A stretch of 64,000 bases of DNA from Formosa agariphila KMM 3901 (GTDB lineage: Bacteria; Bacteroidota; Bacteroidia; Flavobacteriales; Flavobacteriaceae): contig NZ_HG315671.1 in NCBI RefSeq assembly GCF_000723205.1, positions 322,851 to 386,850 of the forward strand, in the 5' to 3' direction. The notes below the pieces were generated by a model. That model was given only the letters and a program-made list of their open reading frames with translations, was not told where the DNA came from and did no database searches. Position numbers and translations under genes: made by a program. This document shows, piece by piece, positions 27,256 to 35,388 of the stretch; within the stretch, counting starts at the first letter, position 1; the number at the start of each line of letters is the position of its first letter.

Positions 27256-27413
27256 GTGTCTAAGTTTCAAAAACAAACCTACATATTTAATTTCGAAATC
27301 ACATTTTCATAATTAAAAGACTCTAATTTTATGTTGAATTTTTATCTGTCTTTAAATAGCGAAATTCAAGTTTAAGTAAATTACTTTTCTTTAATTTGTC
27401 CATATTTTAGTTC

Positions 27414-28535
27414 ATGGCAAAATACGTTTACATATCTATAGGAAGCAATAAAGGAGACAAGTTTCAGAATTTACAATCGGCTGTAAATCGCATGTTCGAC
27501 CGTGTGGGTACAGTAGAAAATATTTCGAAAGTATATACATCGCCTGCTTTTGGTTTTGAAAGTGACCCTTTTTTAAATGCGTGTTTAATTGTTAAAACCG
27601 AGCTTGAATCCGACGAGGTCATGCAGTCCTTATTAGATATTGAAACAGAATTAGGTCGTACACGAACAGAAGGTGCGAGTTACGAAGCTCGTATAATTGA
27701 TTTGGATGTTATCTTTATTGAAGATGAAATTATAAATACCGAATTACTAAACGTTCCGCATCCAGAAATGCAAAAACGCAAATTTGTACTATTACCTTTC
27801 AACGATATTGCCTCGAAATTTGAACATCCTATTTTAAAGCAATCGGTGAATTCGTTATTAGAGGTTTGTGAAGATACAAGCGTATTAACTCCAATACCTC
27901 AGAAGTTAGTAAATCCGATTACACGTTTTAATTTTTCTCATCAAAATTTTATTGCTATTGAAGGAAATATTGGTGCAGGGAAAACAAGTTTGGCAACTAA
28001 AATGTCTGAAGATTTTAATGCCAAGTTGGTTTTAGAGCGTTTTGCCGACAATCCATTTTTACCAAAATTTTACGAAGATGCACCACGATATGCGTTTCCT
28101 TTAGAAATGTCTTTTTTGGCAGACCGTTATCAGCAAATTTCAGACGATTTATCTCAGTTAGATTTATTCAAAGACTTTATTGTAAGCGATTACGATGTGT
28201 TTAAATCTTTAATTTTCTCAAGAATTACTCTGCAAGAAGACGAGTTTAAACTCTACAGAAAGTTGTTCTATATTATGTATAAAGAAATCGCGAAACCGGA
28301 TTTGTACATTTATTTATATCAAAATACAGAGCGTCTTCAGCAAAATATTAAAAAACGTGGTCGCGATTACGAGCAACACATTCAAGACGATTATCTTAAT
28401 AAAATCAATCTAGGTTACCTTGAGTTCTTAAAGAATCAAACGGAATTAAAAGTCAAAATTATCGATATTTCCGATATGGATTTTGTAGCCAATCGCGCCG
28501 ATTATTTGGCTGTTTTAGAACAAATTAATGCTTAA
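27414..28535 (+). CDS. folK: Fused HPPK (FolK) - deoxynucleoside kinase
   Basis: A 373-residue two-domain enzyme. Residues 1-160 are 6-hydroxymethyl-7,8-dihydropterin pyrophosphokinase: 'YISIGSNKGDK', 'YTSPAFG', 'GRTRTEGASYEARIIDLD' with Mg ligands D96 and D98, and 'VPHPEMQKRKFVLLP'. Residues about 178-373 are a deoxynucleoside kinase with P-loop GNIGAGKT (184-191), 'ERFADNPFLPKFY', and the lid-like 'NIKKRGRDYE'. The first half serves folate synthesis, the second salvage of deoxynucleosides. The gene is intact with no stop between domains. Its stop overlaps the convergent TrmH gene end by 4 nt. Confidence 0.93.
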   Translation: MAKYVYISIGSNKGDKFQNLQSAVNRMFDRVGTVENISKVYTSPAFGFESDPFLNACLIVKTELESDEVMQSLLDIETELGRTRTEGASYEARIIDLDVIFIEDEIINTELLNVPHPEMQKRKFVLLPFNDIASKFEHPILKQSVNSLLEVCEDTSVLTPIPQKLVNPITRFNFSHQNFIAIEGNIGAGKTSLATKMSEDFNAKLVLERFADNPFLPKFYEDAPRYAFPLEMSFLADRYQQISDDLSQLDLFKDFIVSDYDVFKSLIFSRITLQEDEFKLYRKLFYIMYKEIAKPDLYIYLYQNTERLQQNIKKRGRDYEQHIQDDYLNKINLGYLEFLKNQTELKVKIIDISDMDFVANRADYLAVLEQINA

Positions 28536-29068
28536 TTAAGAGCCTTCATTTTACTGAATACATCCCAAATTAAAACACCTGCACTTACCGAAATGTTTAA
28601 AGAATGCTTGGTCCCGAATTGCGGAATTTCAATCACCATATCGCTTTTAGAAACAACATCTTGAGCCACACCTTTTACTTCGTTTCCAAAGACTAAGGCG
28701 TAAGTAGTGTCTGCTTCTGGAGTAAAGGTATCAAGCATGGTGGCGTTTTCGGCTTGTTCAATACTTAAAACTTTTACATGTTCAGCTTGTAATTTTTCAA
28801 CCACATCTAATGTGTGTTCAGCATATTCCCAAGCTACAGTTTCTGTACTTCCTAAAGCTGTTTTGTGTATGTCTTTATGTGGTGGCGTTGCGGTAATGCC
28901 ACAGAGGTAAATTTTTTCAATCAAAAACGCATCACTCGTTCTAAATACAGAACCAATATTATTTAAACTTCTAATGTTGTCTAAGACTATAATAAGCGGT
29001 GTTTTTTTAGTGCCTTTAAAATCTTCAACACTTAATCTATCTAACTCGCTATTTTTTAATTTACGCAT
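28532..29068 (-). CDS. TrmH/SpoU-family RNA methyltransferase
   Basis: A 178-residue SPOUT methyltransferase with the trefoil-knot motifs 'VLDNIRSLNNIGSVFRTSDAF' (motif 1), 'YALVFGNEVKGV' (motif 2) and 'IPQFGTKHSLNISVSAGVLIWDV' (motif 3). It transfers a methyl group from S-adenosylmethionine to a ribose 2'-OH of tRNA or rRNA; the exact target cannot be told. There is no N-terminal RNA-binding domain, as in the short TrmH/TrmL forms. It is divergent from mutS with about 130 nt between starts. Confidence 0.93.
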   Translation of the reverse strand: MRKLKNSELDRLSVEDFKGTKKTPLIIVLDNIRSLNNIGSVFRTSDAFLIEKIYLCGITATPPHKDIHKTALGSTETVAWEYAEHTLDVVEKLQAEHVKVLSIEQAENATMLDTFTPEADTTYALVFGNEVKGVAQDVVSKSDMVIEIPQFGTKHSLNISVSAGVLIWDVFSKMKALN

Positions 29069-29202
29069 ATTATTAAATTTCTGTATTCTTTAATTCTATT
29101 GATTTTCTGAATAGGGTTGAACATATTTTCAAAAAAATCAAATTATGGTTACATTGCAACGGTATTTAAAATGCAAAAATAACACTAAAAAACGTCTTAC
29201 CC

Positions 29203-31824
29203 TTGGCAAAAAAAACGAAAAAAGAAACGCCGTTAATGAAACAGTATAATGCGATTAAAGCAAAGTATCCAGATGCTTTGTTGCTATTTCGTGTAGGCGA
29301 TTTTTATGAAACCTTTGGTTCAGACGCGGTTAAGACTGCGGGAATTTTAGATATTACGCTTACCAAACGTGGTGCAGGAAGCGAAAGTGAGATAGAATTG
29401 GCTGGATTTCCGCATCATTCTATAAACACCTATTTACCAAAATTGGTTAAAGCTGGCGAACGTGTTGCAATTTGCGACCAGTTAGAAGACCCAAAGCAAA
29501 CTAAAACCATTGTAAAACGTGGCGTTACAGAATTAATTACGCCAGGTGTATCGCTTAACGATGAGGTGTTGAAATCGAAATCGAATAACTTTTTGTGTGC
29601 GGTACATTTTGGAAAAACGCATATCGGAATTTCATTTTTAGACATTTCTACGGGGGAGTTTCTAACCTCGCAAGGAAATGAAGAATACATCGATAAGTTA
29701 CTTCAGAATTTTAATCCGAGTGAAATATTAGTATCTAAGCAAAAACGTAATCTGTTTAAAAGTGCTTTTGGAGACGATTATCATGTGTTTCATTTAGAAG
29801 ATTGGGTATATCAAACTGATTATACCAATGAAACCTTATTGAAACATTTCAACACAAAAACATTAAAAGGATTTGGTGTTGAAAATTTAGAAGAAGGGAT
29901 TATTGCTTCGGGTTCTGTGTTGCATTATTTAGGCGAAACACAGCACAATAAATTAGAACATATTACCTCTATTTCGCGTATTGCAGAAGATGATTATGTT
30001 TGGATGGACCGTTTTACCATGCGTAATTTAGAGTTGTATAATTCTACCAATAACAATGCGATTACCTTACTACATATTATAGATAAAACCATTTCGCCAA
30101 TGGGCGGACGTTTACTAAAACGATGGTTAGCACTGCCGTTAAAAGATGCTGAGAAAGTTAAACAACGTCATGAGGTAGTCGATTTCTTAACTAAAGAACA
30201 AGACACACATCAAAAAACGCGTCAGCATATAAAACACATAGGCGATTTAGAACGTTTAATTTCAAAAGTGGCTACTGCAAAAGTGAGTCCGCGTGAGGTT
30301 ATTCAGCTTAAAAATTCACTAGAAGCCATTGTACCGATAAAAGCATTAGCGTCTCAATCGAGTAACGATGCCTTGAAAATTATAGGTGATAAAATACAAA
30401 GTTGCGATGTGTTACGTGAGAAAATTAAGCAGACTTTAAATGAAGAAGCACCGGTTAATGTCTTAAAAGGACATACGATTGCTGAAGGATTTTCGGCCGA
30501 GTTAGACGAGCTTCGTGGCTTATCAACCTCAGGGAAAAATTATTTAGATGCTATGTTGGAGCGTGAATGCGAGCGCACGGGGATAACATCTTTAAAAATT
30601 GCGTCTAACAACGTCTTTGGTTATTATATAGAAGTTAGAAACACACATAAAGATAAAGTTCCGGAAGAGTGGATTAGAAAACAAACCTTGGTTAGTGCGG
30701 AGCGTTACATTACTGAAGAATTAAAAGAATACGAAGCCAAAATTTTAGGAGCAGAAGAACGTATTTTAGCTATTGAACAAAAACTGTTTGCCGATTTAGT
30801 ATCGTGGATGAGTCAGTATATTAAACCTGTTCAGCAAAATGCATTTTTAATTGGGCAATTAGATTGTTTGTGCGGATTTGCACAATTGGCAACCGATAAT
30901 AATTATGTGTATCCAGTTTTAGATGACACATTCGATTTAGAAATTGTTGAAGGGCGTCACCCCGTAATTGAAAAGCAATTACCAATAGGCGAACCTTATA
31001 TAGCTAACGATGTATTTTTAGACCGCTCGTCTCAGCAAATTATCATGATTACTGGGCCAAACATGTCGGGTAAATCGGCAATTTTACGTCAGACGGCACT
31101 TATTGTATTACTTGCTCAAATCGGGAGTTTTGTGCCTGCTAAATCTGCTAGAATTGGTATAGTCGATAAGATATTTACTAGAGTAGGTGCGAGCGATAAT
31201 ATTTCGATGGGTGAATCGACATTTATGGTCGAGATGAATGAAACGGCTTCTATTCTAAATAATATGTCGGAACGTAGTTTGGTTTTGCTAGACGAAATCG
31301 GACGAGGAACCAGTACTTACGATGGGATTTCTATTGCTTGGGCGATTAGCGAATATTTACACGAGCATCCTGCAAAAGCAAAAACACTGTTTGCCACGCA
31401 TTATCACGAACTAAACGAAATGACCGAAACGTTCCCTAGAATCAAGAACTTTAACGTCTCGGTAAAAGAATTAAAAGACAATGTCTTATTTTTACGTAAA
31501 TTGGTAGAAGGTGGTAGCGAGCACAGTTTTGGTATACATGTGGCTAAAATGGCTGGAATGCCACAACAAGTATTGCATCGAGCAAATACGATTTTAAAGA
31601 AGTTAGAGAAATCGCATTCTAGCGAAGAACTTACAGATAAGGTAAAAACCTTGTCGGACGATTTACAGTTAAGTTTCTTTAATCTAGACGATCCACTTTT
31701 AGAAAATATTAAAGAGGAAATTATAAATACAGATATCGATACGTTAACGCCGGTTGAAGCATTAATGAAGCTGAATGAAATAAAACGTATGCTGATTAAA
31801 CCCAGTAAAACGGTAAAAAGTTAA
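29203..31824 (+). CDS. mutS: DNA mismatch repair protein MutS
   Basis: An 873-residue MutS with a TTG start. The mismatch-reading F34-Y35-E36 motif lies in VGDFYETFG. Connector, lever and clamp domains follow, then the ATPase with Walker A GPNMSGKS (618-625), '[14 protein letters not shown]' and Walker B '[16 protein letters not shown]', and 'FATHYHEL'. The length matches MutS1, and the C-terminal helix-turn-helix is present. It finds mispairs and insertion loops and recruits MutL. It is followed at 130 nt by the tRNA cluster. Confidence 0.98.
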   Translation: MAKKTKKETPLMKQYNAIKAKYPDALLLFRVGDFYETFGSDAVKTAGILDITLTKRGAGSESEIELAGFPHHSINTYLPKLVKAGERVAICDQLEDPKQTKTIVKRGVTELITPGVSLNDEVLKSKSNNFLCAVHFGKTHIGISFLDISTGEFLTSQGNEEYIDKLLQNFNPSEILVSKQKRNLFKSAFGDDYHVFHLEDWVYQTDYTNETLLKHFNTKTLKGFGVENLEEGIIASGSVLHYLGETQHNKLEHITSISRIAEDDYVWMDRFTMRNLELYNSTNNNAITLLHIIDKTISPMGGRLLKRWLALPLKDAEKVKQRHEVVDFLTKEQDTHQKTRQHIKHIGDLERLISKVATAKVSPREVIQLKNSLEAIVPIKALASQSSNDALKIIGDKIQSCDVLREKIKQTLNEEAPVNVLKGHTIAEGFSAELDELRGLSTSGKNYLDAMLERECERTGITSLKIASNNVFGYYIEVRNTHKDKVPEEWIRKQTLVSAERYITEELKEYEAKILGAEERILAIEQKLFADLVSWMSQYIKPVQQNAFLIGQLDCLCGFAQLATDNNYVYPVLDDTFDLEIVEGRHPVIEKQLPIGEPYIANDVFLDRSSQQIIMITGPNMSGKSAILRQTALIVLLAQIGSFVPAKSARIGIVDKIFTRVGASDNISMGESTFMVEMNETASILNNMSERSLVLLDEIGRGTSTYDGISIAWAISEYLHEHPAKAKTLFATHYHELNEMTETFPRIKNFNVSVKELKDNVLFLRKLVEGGSEHSFGIHVAKMAGMPQQVLHRANTILKKLEKSHSSEELTDKVKTLSDDLQLSFFNLDDPLLENIKEEIINTDIDTLTPVEALMKLNEIKRMLIKPSKTVKS

Positions 31825-31884
31825 ATTATTTGATATTGATTTTCAGTAGCTTAAAAATTATTTTAAATTATTTTTCAAAAAAGC

Positions 31885-31914
31885 TTTGAGATACCAAGAA
31901 AAGTCCTAAATTTG
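31885..31914 (+). promoter_or_regulatory. Promoter of the tRNA cluster
   Basis: TTTG at 31885-31888 and TAAATTTG (TAnnTTTG) at 31907-31914 with an 18-nt spacer. It is about 41 nt upstream of tRNA-Gly and well placed to drive the tRNA-Gly / tRNA-Leu transcript. Confidence 0.7.
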
Positions 31915-31955
31915 CATCCGCAATAGCAATGTTGCTACGTTCATTAAAACACTAC

Positions 31956-32027
31956 GCGAAAGTAGCTCAGGGGTAGAGCATCACCTTGCCAAGGTGAGGG
32001 TCGCGGGTTCAAATCCCGTCTTTCGCT
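31956..32027 (+). tRNA. tRNA-Gly (GCC)
   Basis: A 72-nt cloverleaf. The acceptor stem GCGAAAG pairs with CTTTCGC, with discriminator T. The D arm contains AGCTCAG..GGTAGAGC. The anticodon arm is TCACC / GGTGA with loop TTGCCAA and anticodon GCC at 31988-31990. The T arm is GCGGG-TTCAAAT-CCCGT, with one wobble pair. CCA is not encoded. Confidence 0.97.
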
Positions 32028-32047
32028 CTGAGAATATATACCAAGAT

Positions 32048-32133
32048 GCTGAAGTGGTGGAATTGGTAGACACGTTGGACTTAAAATCCAATGGGTAGTA
32101 ATGCCCGTGCGGGTTCAAGTCCCGCCTTCAGTA
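32048..32133 (+). tRNA. tRNA-Leu (UAA), copy 1
   Basis: An 86-nt class II tRNA. The acceptor GCTGAAG pairs with CTTCAGT (G1:U72 wobble), with discriminator A. The anticodon arm TTGGA / TCCAA has loop CTTAAAA and anticodon TAA at 32082-32084. A long variable arm (TGGGTAGTAATGCCCG region) and a standard T arm follow. It starts 20 nt after tRNA-Gly, so both are probably on one transcript. Confidence 0.97.
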
Positions 32134-32136
32134 CTA

Positions 32137-32166
32137 AAGCCTTTATCGCAAGATAGAGGCTTTTTT
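32137..32166 (+). terminator. Terminator after tRNA-Leu copy 1
   Basis: A 9-bp stem GCCTTTATC / GATAGAGGC (one wobble) closed by a GCAA tetraloop, followed by six T residues. Confidence 0.88.
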
Positions 32167-32217
32167 ATTATGACTTGTAGTTCTTTTAATACACTGTATT
32201 ATAAAATTTTATACCAT

Positions 32218-32303
32218 GCTGAAATGGTGGAATTGGTAGACACGTTGGACTTAAAATCCAATGGGTAGTAATGCCCGTGCGGGTTCAAGTCCCGCTTTCA
32301 GTA
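32218..32303 (+). tRNA. tRNA-Leu (UAA), copy 2
   Basis: 86 nt, identical to copy 1 except at two positions. These are paired partners in the acceptor stem: position 7 is A instead of G, and its partner is T instead of C, giving GCTGAAA / TTTCAGT. The anticodon is TAA. It lies 170 nt downstream of copy 1, after that copy's terminator. I see no clear separate promoter of TTG / TAnnTTTG type in the 50-nt gap. Confidence 0.97.
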
Positions 32304-32306
32304 CTA

Positions 32307-32336
32307 AAGCCTTTATCGAAAGATAGAGGCTTTTTT
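32307..32336 (+). terminator. Terminator after tRNA-Leu copy 2
   Basis: The same 9-bp stem as after copy 1, but with a GAAA tetraloop in place of GCAA, then six T residues. Confidence 0.88.
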
Positions 32337-32790
32337 GTTTTTATACTTCTTATAACATCCAATTGTTTTGTTCTTCCGAATTTGTTTCAGAATTAGCATT
32401 ACACTATACGTTCTGCTTAAAAATAAAGTTTCTGTATTGTAAGAATTATAGAGTGCACATTTATTAAAATTAAATGAAGTATATAAATCATGAAGTTCTT
32501 TCTGTCTATGCGTTCTAAAAGATAGGTTTGGATTCTAGGTAGCCTTATAATTATTTCGAGATATATGCTTCAGTTCTCGAATCTATAAAGTAAGCAGGCT
32601 TGCAGCGTATTACAATCATTTTAGAAGATATAACATTGCGATTAGTAACGTCAAAACTTATGCTCTTTAGAAATTAAATCATCGCTATGAGCTTTTTTGC
32701 ATTTGGATTGTAGAACTTATATACAAGCACATCGATATCTCCAACTAAAGCGCAAATAATGTGGTGTCTTCTTTTTCTAATAATTGTGTT
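32337..32790. other. Non-coding gap of about 450 bases after the tRNA cluster
   Basis: No open reading frame of useful length, no tRNA and no strong hairpin is visible. Short ORFs end after a dozen or so codons. Regions next to tRNA genes are frequent integration sites, but I see no integrase, direct repeat of the tRNA 3' end or other scar. Confidence 0.5.
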
Positions 32791-35112
32791 TTACTCACCT
32801 AAAGGAATACCAATCCCAAAAAATAAACGAAATTTTTCTGTACTATTTACCCAAGTAAAATCTAAATCTATCGGGCCAATCATAGAATTATATGATAATT
32901 TTGTTCCAACAGAGACCAAGCTACTTGGATCTAAACTATCTTGCCATTCTGCATTTGGCGAAAAGGCATCTTTTGAATAATCTTTAAAGTTTCCGAAACC
33001 TACTGTTGCTATATTTAAGTGAGGTGTAAAAAATAATTTATTTAGAAACTCATATTGTAACGCGATATCTAAACCCATGAATTGAGTTACAGGAAGTTCG
33101 TCTTCTAATAAGCCATAAAACACTAAATCGTCTTTTCTTGGTCGTTTTAAATTGCCGCCCAAATAGTAATTCGCTCCGTACCCTATATCTTGAAAAGATA
33201 AATCACTATTTTTCATTTTATCTAAAAAGGTAAAGGCCATGTCTGCACCTAATATTAAAGAGAGTTTATTATTAAAGTTTTGTACTTTTTTAAAATTCAC
33301 ACGAAATTTTGTAAACCCGTTAGTGTGCCCCGATTGGTCTTCGTTTAAAGTGTTGTCGTAGAAGTTTAATTCAGCATTATTGGCTAACGCACGTCCTATT
33401 TTAGCTTCTAGATAAAGTCCGTCTGTTGGATAAAATACTTGGTTTATGGTGTTGTAAATATAATGTCCATATACCTCTGTTGTATTGAATTTATAATCGA
33501 CAATATTTAAAATGTTATTTATGATTTCTGGATCGGCATCGGGTGTAAGACTGGTAAGTTGGTAATTTAGTCCAATACCTACATAACTTTTTAGGGTGTT
33601 GATGTTGCGATTAATTTCGTTGTCGAATTGTAGATATTTGTAGTTCATTTCGTCGGCAGCTTCTCCACGTATATAAATGTCTTGATCTAATTTTTGACCA
33701 AAGAGTTCGGATCTAAACCACCAGTTTTTGTTTTCACCATAAATTTTTTGGTATTGCACTTTAAACTTTGGCTGCTCTGCTATATCTAGGGTAACTAAAA
33801 ACCGAGAAGAAGACCCTATTATATTGCGTCCTGTATAATTTACCAGTAAGCCAACACCTCTAAAGTCGTCGAAGTGAGCTGCTAATTTTACTTGATTATG
33901 CGCCTTTTCTACAGCAATAATTTCTAGACCTGTTTTATCCCCATCAATAATTGGATTTGCAGAAATAGAGTTGAATAAATTTGTTCCTAAAATTCTATTT
34001 ATATGATTTTCTGCTTCTTCAACAGTGTATTCTTCTTTTTCCTTTAAACCAGATCTAGTGGTTACTAATCTTAAATTGTTTTTGCTAATTCCTTTGTAAA
34101 CAATAGTATCTAGTGTAACATGTTTCTTCTGAACTGGCATAGCGTGCGATCGCTGTTTAAACGGTTTTAGTTTTTTTGCGAGCGCTACAAGTAGGTCCTC
34201 ATTATCTTTTACGGCCTTCTTGCCTTCTTCATAAATAATATTACTCTTGTCAAAATCTCCTGGGGTATATTTTAGGTTTGGAACATGGTCTAATAAGATG
34301 TCGCATTCTTTTTTATGTTTTGCAACAAGTAAATTGCTTGAAAGCATTCCGGTTTGGAAGAGTAAATTTTCTAAACTTCCTAATTGGTCTTTTGTTTGTA
34401 ATCCACCACTGACTTCACTTCCTATAATAATATCTGCACCCAATTTTTTTGCAATATCTACAGGGAAATTGTTTAATACCCCACCATCTACAAGTAAGGT
34501 GTTTTCGTAATCTACGGGTTTAAATACACCAGGAATGGACATACTTGCTCGCATGGCTGTTGTTAATGAACCTTGATCTAAAACAACTTGTTGTCCGTTT
34601 ACTATATCTGTTGCCATAGCTCTAAACGGAATAGGGTAATCGTCGAATTTTGTAATATTATAAACTGGAAAGGTGAGTTGCCCGAAAAAATCTCTTAAGT
34701 TCTGATCATTTAATATGGCAATTACGGGTTTTGGTTTTTTATCAATCACCTCAAAACCTATAGAATAACGTCCAAATTCACTTTTTTCTTCATTACTCAC
34801 ACTTGTAATAGCCGACTTTCCACTAAAAAGAGCATCCCAATCAGCGCTTTTAGAAATGGCAGCAATTTCGTCGCCAGTGTAGCCTACAGAATACAGTGCT
34901 CCAACAATACTTCCCATACTTGTTCCTACTATTAAATCGGGTACAATGCCAAGCGAGTCTAATTTTTGTAAGGTTGGTATATGTGCAATACCAAGTGCAC
35001 CACCACCACTTAAAACGAGGGCGACTTTAGGTTTTTCTTGTTCCTGAGCCTGACTTAAAGTAGATGACAAGACACAACATATTAATATTAAAAGAGATTT
35101 TAAGATATTCAT
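32791..35112 (-). CDS. Patatin-like phospholipase fused to an Omp85-type barrel
   Basis: A 773-residue outer-membrane protein. A signal peptide (about 1-22) leads to a patatin domain (about 28-310) with the oxyanion motif SGGGALG, nucleophile S65 in GTSMG and catalytic D209 in VDGG. A POTRA-like segment follows (about 325-405, 'YKGISKNNLRLV...GLKEKEEY'). A C-terminal 16-strand barrel of the Omp85/surface-antigen type then ends in 'FFGIGIPLG'. This order is that of type Vd autotransporters such as PlpD, which display or release a lipase. Phospholipase A activity is inferred from the Ser-Asp dyad. Confidence 0.93.
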   Translation of the reverse strand: MNILKSLLILICCVLSSTLSQAQEQEKPKVALVLSGGGALGIAHIPTLQKLDSLGIVPDLIVGTSMGSIVGALYSVGYTGDEIAAISKSADWDALFSGKSAITSVSNEEKSEFGRYSIGFEVIDKKPKPVIAILNDQNLRDFFGQLTFPVYNITKFDDYPIPFRAMATDIVNGQQVVLDQGSLTTAMRASMSIPGVFKPVDYENTLLVDGGVLNNFPVDIAKKLGADIIIGSEVSGGLQTKDQLGSLENLLFQTGMLSSNLLVAKHKKECDILLDHVPNLKYTPGDFDKSNIIYEEGKKAVKDNEDLLVALAKKLKPFKQRSHAMPVQKKHVTLDTIVYKGISKNNLRLVTTRSGLKEKEEYTVEEAENHINRILGTNLFNSISANPIIDGDKTGLEIIAVEKAHNQVKLAAHFDDFRGVGLLVNYTGRNIIGSSSRFLVTLDIAEQPKFKVQYQKIYGENKNWWFRSELFGQKLDQDIYIRGEAADEMNYKYLQFDNEINRNINTLKSYVGIGLNYQLTSLTPDADPEIINNILNIVDYKFNTTEVYGHYIYNTINQVFYPTDGLYLEAKIGRALANNAELNFYDNTLNEDQSGHTNGFTKFRVNFKKVQNFNNKLSLILGADMAFTFLDKMKNSDLSFQDIGYGANYYLGGNLKRPRKDDLVFYGLLEDELPVTQFMGLDIALQYEFLNKLFFTPHLNIATVGFGNFKDYSKDAFSPNAEWQDSLDPSSLVSVGTKLSYNSMIGPIDLDFTWVNSTEKFRLFFGIGIPLGE

Positions 35113-35388
35113 TAGATGTGAAAAAGAATCATTAGATTAATAATTTGGCATCAATAATTACATTACAATTGTAAGTAAAATTTATAAAGACGCTTCTGGT
35201 CTTTAGCCTATGCAATATAAGTTTTTAATGGATTTAATTAATTAGTTTTTTAAATTCATTCTGGTTAATATCTCTTACAATACAGTTCTTTATTTAAAAT
35301 TTAAAATAGTTTATTGCGTTATGGTTGTAGGTAATTTAGTTTGAAAGTAATTTGTTCTTCTCTACATTTACCATGCGCTTATTATTAA

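Larger units (their letters stand above)
32218..32336 (+). repeat. Second unit of a tandem tRNA-Leu + terminator duplication
   Basis: The unit 32218-32336 repeats 32048-32166 (period 170 nt) with three differences: the compensatory acceptor pair (two bases) and one tetraloop base. Sequence between the units is unrelated apart from a short TATACCA just before each tRNA. Confidence 0.9.

Noticed and set aside
31956-32790. Possible genomic island at the tRNA cluster
   Set aside because: No integrase, no direct repeat of a tRNA end and no accessory genes are found; the downstream gap is only about 450 bases.
32759-32980. 73-codon plus-strand frame at the end of the patatin gene
   Set aside because: It is antisense to the conserved last barrel strands of the patatin-Omp85 protein.
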